A DNA stretch of 64,000 bases, taken from assembly GCA_002918705.1 (NCBI GenBank), contig PQKR01000003.1, forward strand, positions 1-64,000, read 5' to 3'. The notes below the pieces were generated by a model, which was not told the origin of the DNA, did no database searches, and saw only the letters and a program-made list of their open reading frames with translations. A program made the position numbers and the translations under genes. The DNA comes from Escherichia sp. ESNIH1 (GTDB lineage: Bacteria > Pseudomonadota > Gammaproteobacteria > Enterobacterales > Enterobacteriaceae). This document shows, in pieces, positions 60,810 through 64,000 of this stretch (position 1 is its first letter; every line of letters begins with the position of its first letter).

Positions 60810-61643
60810 TCAGGAGGCACCGGGTGACATCTGCGCCCCCGGGCGCGGCGGCAGCATAAACATCACCAGCGCCGGAATAAGGTAGGCAAACCAGACCACC
60901 ACTTCACTGACGCTGGGCGCCTCCTGGTAGCCAAAGATGCCCTCCAGCAGGGTGCCAAACAGCGTATGGGTGCTCAGAGTATTGCTAAGATCGAAGGCCA
61001 CCTGCTGGAAGTGGTTCCAGAGCCCCGCTTCGTGGAAGGCACGGATCGCCCCCGCGGCCAGACCGGCCGCCACCAGCAGAATAAACAGGCTGGTCCATTT
61101 GAAAAACGCGGCCATGTTAAGGCGGATACCGCCCCAGTAGATCAGGAAACCGATGACGACGGCTGTCGCCAACCCGGTAAGTGCCCCCACCGGCGGCCAG
61201 ATACCCACATCCTGCTGAAACGCCGCCAGCAGGAAGAAGACCGACTCCAGCCCTTCCCGTGCGACGGCAAAGAAGACCATCATAATCAGCGCCCAGCCGT
61301 GATGATTCCCCTGCTTCAGGGCGTTATCTACCGCCTGCTCAAGCTGCACCTTAACGTTGCGCGACACTTTGCGCATCCAGAAGACCATCCACGTCAGGAT
61401 CACCACGGCAATCACCGCCACGATGCCCTCAAACAGCTCCTGCTCCTTTTGCGGGAACTCACCGGTGGTTTCGTTGATGATGATACCGAGAGCAAGACAG
61501 AGGGCAGCGGCGAGAAAGACGCCGATCCACATCACCCCTATCCAGCGGCCGCGTTGGGTACGCTTCAGGTAGCTGGCTATAAGGCTGACGATCAGCGCGG
61601 CTTCGAGACCTTCACGTAGCATAATAAGAAATGGCACAAACAT
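60810..61643 (-). CDS. efeU: Ferrous iron permease EfeU
   Basis: 277 residues, seven membrane helices, Ftr1-type REXXE motifs REGLEA (near residue 10) and REGLES (near 130). Imports Fe(II) at acid pH. The frame is intact, unlike the frameshifted E. coli K-12 copy. First gene of efeUOB, with a Fur box upstream. Confidence 0.95.
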   Translation of the reverse strand: MFVPFLIMLREGLEAALIVSLIASYLKRTQRGRWIGVMWIGVFLAAALCLALGIIINETTGEFPQKEQELFEGIVAVIAVVILTWMVFWMRKVSRNVKVQLEQAVDNALKQGNHHGWALIMMVFFAVAREGLESVFFLLAAFQQDVGIWPPVGALTGLATAVVIGFLIYWGGIRLNMAAFFKWTSLFILLVAAGLAAGAIRAFHEAGLWNHFQQVAFDLSNTLSTHTLFGTLLEGIFGYQEAPSVSEVVVWFAYLIPALVMFMLPPRPGAQMSPGAS

Positions 61644-61698
61644 GCGGTAAACCTTTGAATGTTAAGCAGCGTCAAATGATGCAAAGAAAAGTAAATTT

Positions 61699-61719
61699 CA
61701 ATGATAGTGATTATCATTA
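61699..61719. promoter_or_regulatory. Fur box upstream of efeUOB
   Basis: AATGATAGTGATTATCATT closely matches the 19-bp Fur palindrome GATAATGATAATCATTATC. It lies ~56 bp upstream of efeU, so iron repression of the operon is expected. Confidence 0.85.
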
Positions 61720-61830
61720 CGTCAGCCGTAAACACAAGTAATTTCTGTGCGGAAGTTTCTCAGAATGTTACGCGGGACAACGTGCGAGCCGGAAGGTGAA
61801 TTCTGGGTTGGAGAGTTGTTAATAGAAAGT

Positions 61831-61866
61831 AAGAAAACGCACCGAAGAGCGGCTCCGGTGCGTTAA
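61831..61866 (-). terminator. Terminator after putP
   Basis: AACGCACCG and CGGTGCGTT form a nine-base stem. On the minus strand TTCTTAC follows. It lies seven bases beyond the putP stop. Confidence 0.8.
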
Positions 61867-61872
61867 GAACGG

Positions 61873-63378
61873 TTAGTTTGCTACGCGTGGTTCTGGCTTA
61901 GAGTGGTAATGCGCATCCGCCTCGGCAAAGCGCGCCTGCATGCTTGTCGACGGTGCTTTGTCCAGCAGGCTGAAGAGCACGATACCGATGCTGCCGAAGA
62001 TAAAGCCTGGAATGATCTCGTACAGGCCCAGCAGCTCGAAGTGCTTCCAGACGATGACGGTTACCGCACCGATGATCATCCCTGCCAGCGCGCCGTTACG
62101 GGTCATGCGTGACCACATTACCGAGAAGAGCACCACCGGACCGAATGCCGCACCAAAACCAGCCCAGGCATAGCTCACCAGACCCAGCACGCGGTTTTCC
62201 GGGTTAGCGGCCAGGGCGATAGCCACCAGCGCAACGACCAGCACCATGACACGTCCGACCCACACCAGCTCCGTCTGGCTCGCACCTTTGCGCAGGAATG
62301 CTTTGTAGAGATCCTCCGTGATAGCGCTAGAGCAGACCAGCAGCTGGCAGCTTAAGGTGGACATTACCGCCGCCAGAATGGCAGAGAGCAGCACGCCAGC
62401 AACCCACGGGTTGAACAGCACCTGCGCCAGCTCGATGAACACGCGCTCGGCGTTCTGGTTTACCGCCCCGGCCTGCCCCGGGTTATTGCTATAGTAAGCG
62501 ATACCGAAGAAGCCGACGGCTACCGCACCGGCCAGGCAGAGGATCATCCAGGTCATGCTGATGCGGCGAGCATGAACGATGGTGTGGTGAGAATCCGCCG
62601 CCATAAAGCGCGCCAGAATGTGCGGCTGGCCAAAGTAGCCCAGGCCCCAACCCAGCAGCGAGACGATAGCCACAAAGTTCAGCCCTTTCAGCATGTCCAC
62701 GTTTTCGATGCTTTTCTGCTTAATCACCATCAGTGAGTCGTCAAACCCACCCACGGAGACCATCACCATCACCGGGGTAAGGATCAGGGCGAAGATCATC
62801 AGGCTGGCCTGCACGGTGTCGGTCCAGCTCACGGCCAGGAAGCCACCTACGAAGGTGTAGATGATGGTTGCCGCCGCACCGGCCCACAGCGCCGTTTCGT
62901 AGCTCATGCCAAAGGTGCTCTCAAACAGGCGCGCCCCTGCCACAATGCCGGAGGCACAGTAGATAGTGAAGAAGAGGAGAATAACCAGCGCAGAGATGAT
63001 GCGCAGCACGCGGCTACGATCCTCAAAACGGCCGGTGAAGTAGTCTGGCAGCGTCAGGGCGTTGTTGTTGACCTCGGTGTGTACCCGCAGGCGGCCCGCC
63101 ACCAGCTTCCAGTTAATCCATGCGCCCAGGGTTAGACCGATAGCGATCCAGCTTTCAGAGATACCAGAGATAAAAATTGCCCCAGGCAAGCCCATCAGCA
63201 GCCAGCCGCTCATATCGGATGCGCCCGCAGAGAGTGCGGTCACCAGCGGCCCCAGGCTACGCCCGCCGAGAATATAGTCGTCAAAGTTTTTTGTCGATCG
63301 CCAGGCGACAAAGCCAATCAAAATCATGCCAAAGATGTAAACGAGAAACGTCACCAGCATTGGGGTGCTCATTGCCAT
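61873..63378 (-). CDS. putP: Sodium/proline symporter PutP
   Basis: 501 residues, about 13 membrane helices. SSS-family signatures include GGRSLGPLVTALSAGASDMSGW (split around residue 40-60) and GYFGQPHILARFMA. Imports proline with Na+ for catabolism by PutA. Divergent from putA with a shared control region. Confidence 0.95.
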   Translation of the reverse strand: MAMSTPMLVTFLVYIFGMILIGFVAWRSTKNFDDYILGGRSLGPLVTALSAGASDMSGWLLMGLPGAIFISGISESWIAIGLTLGAWINWKLVAGRLRVHTEVNNNALTLPDYFTGRFEDRSRVLRIISALVILLFFTIYCASGIVAGARLFESTFGMSYETALWAGAAATIIYTFVGGFLAVSWTDTVQASLMIFALILTPVMVMVSVGGFDDSLMVIKQKSIENVDMLKGLNFVAIVSLLGWGLGYFGQPHILARFMAADSHHTIVHARRISMTWMILCLAGAVAVGFFGIAYYSNNPGQAGAVNQNAERVFIELAQVLFNPWVAGVLLSAILAAVMSTLSCQLLVCSSAITEDLYKAFLRKGASQTELVWVGRVMVLVVALVAIALAANPENRVLGLVSYAWAGFGAAFGPVVLFSVMWSRMTRNGALAGMIIGAVTVIVWKHFELLGLYEIIPGFIFGSIGIVLFSLLDKAPSTSMQARFAEADAHYHSKPEPRVAN

Positions 63379-63797
63379 TCAAAAGTCTCCAGATCTCTTC
63401 GTCAGCAAATGTCATATCTGCTGCGTTGACCTTTTCCGGAACGGGGAAAAGGTGTCGTTGTAGTGTTGGGCGACCGTATCCTGCCGGAAGCGATTTCTAA
63501 CCACAATCGATTTAACATGGCATTCACATGAATTACATCCCCGTTACGATACCATTTTCTAATAGGTTGCACTCGCTCACGCTTTGAAAGGTAACACCGT
63601 GCAAAAGTGTTAAGCACCGCATGGTTCCTGGGTTTTAAGAGTGCTAGCGCAACTTCTGAGAGCGCGATCTCATTTAACAATCCATTCATTTTTCAGCTTG
63701 TTGACCGTGTCACAATTAACATGGTTGCACAAAGTTGCAACATGGTAGATATTCCTCGCTAACGATGAGAGTGACGATAATAACGAGGAGTAGATGC
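63379..63797. promoter_or_regulatory. putP-putA control region with PutA operator motifs
   Basis: 419 bp between the divergent genes. GTTGCA, the core of known PutA operators, occurs at 63566-63571 and twice in close tandem at 63724-63729 and 63734-63739, fitting autorepression by PutA without proline. No gene is supported here; a 95-codon minus frame (63402-63689) overlaps an operator. Confidence 0.7.
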
Positions 63798-64000
63798 ATG
63801 GGTAGCACGACGATGGGGGTGAAGCTTGATGACGCCACGCGTGACCGTATTAAGCAGGCCGCGACGCAGATCGATCGCACGCCGCACTGGCTGATTAAGC
63901 AGGCCATCTTTAACTATCTTGAGCGCGTCGAGAGCGGTGACGCGCTGCCGGAGCTACCGGGCCAGTTCAACGGCGTAGAGAGCGAGCATGTCGACGCTAG
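63798..64000 (+). CDS. putA: Bifunctional proline dehydrogenase/P5C dehydrogenase PutA (5' part)
   Basis: The first 67 codons, cut by the window end. The ribbon-helix-helix repressor domain is visible: TTMGVKLDDATRDRIKQAAT, then HWLIKQAIFNYLERVE. The full enzyme (about 1320 residues) oxidises proline to glutamate at the membrane and represses put genes when proline is absent. GAGGAG precedes the ATG. Confidence 0.95.
   Translation, partial: MGSTTMGVKLDDATRDRIKQAATQIDRTPHWLIKQAIFNYLERVESGDALPELPGQFNGVESEHVDA

Noticed and set aside
63402-63689. 95-codon minus frame between putP and putA
   Set aside because: Overlaps a GTTGCA operator motif in a known regulatory gap and has no recognisable protein character.

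Overview
The window is an enterobacterial chromosome segment (Enterobacter/Lelliottia-like by gene content; the genus is inference) interrupted by one apparently complete siphovirus-type prophage. The left flank (1-17.7 kb) follows the E. coli order: yceJ, yceI, trhO (yceA), lpxL, msyB, yceK, opgH, opgG, mdoC, clsC, ymdB, csgC, csgA, csgB, csgD, csgE, csgF, csgG, ycdZ, ycdY and the 3' part of ycdX. mdtG, which sits between lpxL and msyB in E. coli, is absent. The right flank (53.2-64 kb) holds the 5' part of ycdX, ghrA, tRNA-Ser, clcB, a second identical tRNA-Ser, phoH, efeB, efeO, efeU, putP and the start of putA. The pga operon found near phoH in E. coli is missing.

The prophage (about 17,746-53,195, ~35.4 kb, visibly more AT-rich than its flanks) splits ycdX. 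A 584-residue large serine recombinase starts only ~60 bp from the right junction. The two junctions can be recombined on paper into an imperfectly palindromic attP and an intact ycdX. Nearly all structural genes lie on the minus strand in lambda-like order: terminase small and large subunits, an unidentified head gene, portal, a protease-capsid fusion, connectors, tail genes, tape measure, tail-tip genes, then a lysis region with a plus-strand lysozyme and a terminal holin-like gene. The tail module is unusual. Two paralogous tail-tube proteins flank a 951-residue glycosidase-like protein, and one of them carries ~400 residues of fibre-type repeats.

Between the terminase and the integrase (41-51 kb) lies a mixed-strand accessory and replication region. 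It holds a YdiV-like degenerate EAL protein, an NTF2-like protein, an LprI-like secreted protein with a (Pro-Gln) linker, an alpha/beta hydrolase, a PD-(D/E)XK nuclease-like protein, a broken membrane-anchored gene, a cluster of hairpins with related loops, a helicase-like protein, an AP2/HNH-type protein, a ribbon-helix-helix protein and three small membrane proteins. No CI/Cro-type repressor is recognisable.

The strongest unexplained signal is the palindrome AGTACT, often extended to CAGTACTG. By hand count it occurs about 88 times in the prophage and about 5 times in the ~28.5 kb of host flank. It lies in genes and also forms the stems of most intergenic hairpins. Functions below come from reading translated sequences against remembered families; no database search was run.
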